A stretch of DNA of 64,000 nucleotides from Xestospongia bergquistia (Eukaryota > Porifera > Demospongiae > Haplosclerida > Petrosiidae), in NCBI GenBank assembly GCA_963965975.1, contig OZ014420.1, positions 2,878,001 through 2,942,000 on the forward strand. Reading direction: 5' to 3'. The notes beneath the pieces are model-generated. The model worked only from the letters and a program-made list of their open reading frames with translations, did not search any database and was not told the DNA's origin. The translations under genes were made by a program, and so were the position numbers. Each line of letters starts with the position of its first letter. Positions within the stretch are counted from its first letter, which is position 1. This document shows positions 61,101 through 64,000 of the stretch, piece by piece.

Positions 61101-64000
61101 TAATATAAAGACTTTACAAAGTTAATGCAAACCATCTTACTAAACTGTCCATAACAGTTTAGTTAGTCCCATAGAGTCCTTTATACTGAGCTGTTTACTT
61201 TATGAACTTCAGTCAATAGTCTAAACATTCTGAACTCTTTAATTTAAAGACTTTAGACTGTTAATGCAAACGAACTTACTAAACTGTTAATAGTACTTTA
61301 TTTATTTAGTGCCATAGAGACCTTTAGAATGTACAGTTTACTTTATAAAATTTACTCAATAGTCTAAACCTTCTAAAGTCTTTAAATTAAAGACTGTAGA
61401 GTGTTAATTCAAACGAACTTACTAAACAGTTAATAGCAGTTTAATTATTTAGTCCCACAGAGTCCTTTAGAATGAGCAGTTTACTTTATAAAAATCACTT
61501 AATAGTCTAAACCTTCTAAACTCTATAATTTAAAGTCTTTAGAGTGTTAATGGAAACCAACTTACTAAACTCTTAAAAGCAGTTTATTTAGTTACTCCCA
61601 TAAGTCCTTTAGACTGACCAGTTTATTTTACTCAATAGTCTAATCCTTTTAAAGTCTTTAAATTAAAGACTTTAGAGTGTTAATGCAAACCAACTTACTA
61701 AACTGTTAATAGGAGTTTATTTAGTTAGTTTCATAGAGTCCTTCAGACTGAGCTGTTTACTCTATAAACTTCAATCAATAGTCTAAACCTTCTAAAGTCT
61801 TTAAATTAAAGACTTTAGAGTTTTAATGCAAACCAACTTACTAAACTGTTAATAGTAATTTATTTAGTTAGTCCCATAGAGTCCTTTAGAATGAGCTGTT
61901 TACTTTATAAAATTTACTCATTAGTCCAAACCTTCTAAAGTCTTTCAATTAAAGACTTTAGAGTGTTAACGCAAAGCAACGTACTAAACTGTTAATAACA
62001 GTTTATTTAGTTAGTCCCATAGAGTGCTTTAGACTGCGTTCTTTACTTTATAAATTTCACTCAATAGTCTAAACTTCTGAACTCTTTAATTTAAAGCCTT
62101 TAGAGTGTTAATGCAAACCATCTTACTAAACTGCTAATAGCAGTTTATTTAGCTAGTCCCATAGAGTCCTTTAGAATGAGCATTGAACTTTATAAAATTT
62201 ACTCCATAGTCTAAACCTTCTAAAGTTTTTAAATTAGAGACTTTATAGTGTTAATGCAAATCAAGTTACTAAACTGTTAAGAACAGTTTAATTAGTTAGT
62301 CCCATAGAGTCCTTTAGACTGAGCTGTTTACTTTATAAAATTCACTCATTAGTCTAAACCTTCTGAACTTTTTAATTCATGGACTTTAGAGTGTTAATGC
62401 AAACCAACTTACTAAACTGTTAATAGCAGTTTATTTAGTTAGTCCCATAAGTCCTTTAGACTGAGCAGTTTACTTTATAAAATTTACTCAATAGTCTAAA
62501 CCTTCTAAAGTCTTTAAATTAAAGACTTTAGAGTGTTAACGGAAACCAACTTACTAAACTGTTAATAGCAGTTTATTTAGTCAGTTTCATAGAGTCCTTT
62601 TCATTGAGCTTTTTACTTTATAAACTTCACTCAATAGTCTAAACCTTCTAAAGTCTTTATAATAAAGACTTTAGAGATTTAATGCAAACCAACTTACGAA
62701 ACTGTTTATAGCAGTTTTTTTCGTTAGTCCCATAGAGTCCTTTAGACTGAGCTCTTTACTTTATAAAATTTACTCAATAGTCTAAAGCTTCTAAAGTCTT
62801 TCAATTAAAGACTTTAAAGTGTTAATGCAAACCAACTTACTAAACTGTTAATAGCAGTTTATTTAGTTAGTCCCATTGAGTCCTTTAGACCTGTCAATTT
62901 ACTTTATAAACTTAACTCAATAGTCTAAACCTTCTAAAGTCTTTAAATTAAAGTCTTTAGAGTGTTAATGCAAACAAACTTACTGAACTGTTAATAGCAT
63001 TTTATTTAGTTTGTCCCATAAAGTCCTCTAGAATGAGCAGTTTACTTTATAAAATTTACTTAATAGTCTAAACCTTCTAAACTCTTTAAATGAAAGACTT
63101 CAGATTGTTAATGCAAACCAACTTACTAAGCTGTCAGTAGCAGTGAATTTAGTTAGTTTGATAGAGTCCTTCAGACTGAGCTGTTTATTTTATAAACTTC
63201 ACTCAATAGTCTAAACATTCTAAACTCTTTTATTTAAAGATTTTAGACGGTTAATTCAAACCAACTTACTAAACTGTTAATAGCAGTTTATTTAGTTAGT
63301 CCCATAGAGTCCTTTAGAATGAGCAGTTTACTTTATAAAATTTACTCGATAGTCTAAACCTTCTAATGTCTTTAAATTAAAGATTTTACGGTATTAATGC
63401 AAACCAACTTACTAAACTGTTAATAACAGTTTATTTAGATAGTCCCATAGAGTCCTTTATACTGAGCTGTTTACTTTATAAACTTCACTCAATAGTCTAA
63501 ACCTTCTAAAGTCTTTATAATAAAGACTTTAGAGTTTTAATCCAAACCAACTTACAAAACTGTTTATAGCAGTTTTTTTCGTTAGTCCCATAGAGTCCTT
63601 TAGACTGAGATCTTTACTTTATAAAATTTACTCAACAGTCTAAACCTTCTAAAGTCTTTAAATTAAAGACTTTAGAGTGTTAATGCTAGCCAACTTACTA
63701 AACTGTTAATAGCAGTTTATTTAGTTAGTCCCATTGAGTCCTTTAGACCTATCAGTTTACTTTATAAACTTAACTCAATAGTCTAAACCTTCTAAAGTCT
63801 TTAAATTAAAGTCTTTAGAGTGTTAACGCAAACCAACTTTCTGAACTGTTAATAGCATTTTATTTAGTTAGTCCCATAAAGTCCTCTAGAATGAGCATTT
63901 TACTTTATAAAATTTACTTAATAGTCTAAACCTTCTAAACTCTTTAAATTAAAGACTTTAGATTGTTAATGCAAACCAACTTACTAAACTGTCAATAGCA
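58162..64000. repeat. Satellite subfamily B, last segment
   Basis: About 41 B monomers in the same register, running off the window edge. From 58162 to about 58740 they follow the order at 50760-51340 (TTTAGTTAGTCCAATAAG, TCTGTACTC, TTTAGTTCGTTTC). After about 58749 they follow 49352 and 52503 (GTTAGCCCCATAG, AAAAATGACTCAAAAG), so the block is a mosaic. B1/B2 alternation is clear from about 59750. A near-identical pair of monomers (TTTTTTTCGTTAG, CCCATTGAGTCC, GTCCTCTAGAATG) recurs at about 62700-63060 and 63560-63920. No gene, RNA or further transposon is seen. Confidence 0.93.

Noticed and set aside
1-64000. Plasmid or phage iterons, or a replication origin
   Set aside because: Hundreds of identical-length units over 64 kb with no replication gene and with TTAA-flanked piggyBac-like inserts indicate eukaryotic satellite DNA.
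1-64000. CENP-B box or telomeric repeat
   Set aside because: No TTCG....A..CGGG-like motif and no run of TTAGG, TTAGGG or TTAGGC units; isolated TTTAGG variants are single-base drift.

Overview
This window is almost entirely eukaryotic satellite DNA: one unbroken head-to-tail array of an AT-rich monomer of 143 bp (consensus about 70% A+T), interrupted only by two short DNA transposons. By length there are roughly 436 monomers. I see no protein-coding gene, tRNA or rRNA, and nothing bacterial. The array and the two piggyBac-like transposons point to an animal (or another eukaryote carrying piggyBac elements) and to constitutive heterochromatin such as a pericentromere, centromere or subtelomere. 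The species cannot be named from the sequence.

Layout. (1) 1-44556: subfamily A, about 312 monomers. Positions 1-26000 are a patchwork of recent block duplications: an 11-monomer block repeated in tandem at 6431 and 8003 and again at 1 and 24576; a 12-monomer tandem duplication at about 16960-20391; a 3 kb block at about 2430-5490 repeated 19 kb away. Positions 26000-44556 are more diverged, with one visible ~3.1 kb-offset duplication. (2) A sharp switch at about 44557 to subfamily B, same length and register, but built of two alternating monomer types (B1/B2, ~286 bp dimer). B fills 44557-47138, 48068-57508 and 58162-64000 and carries its own duplications (44557-47138 with 53598-56594; 48090-50650 with 51030-53750). 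(3) Two non-autonomous piggyBac-like elements lie inside B: E1, 47139-48067 (929 bp, flanked by CTAA), and E2, 57509-58161 (653 bp, flanked by TTAA).

Two structural themes stand out. First, the monomer is almost wholly made of inverted repeats, including a dyad with 14-bp arms around one central base; that base (C, A or T) distinguishes the three monomer classes. Second, E1 and E2 differ in sequence but share an exact end architecture: two palindromes of the form GACG-N8-CGTC centred 24 and 67 bp from one terminus. All repeat comparisons were made by eye, so block edges are approximate, and no identities or database hits are claimed.
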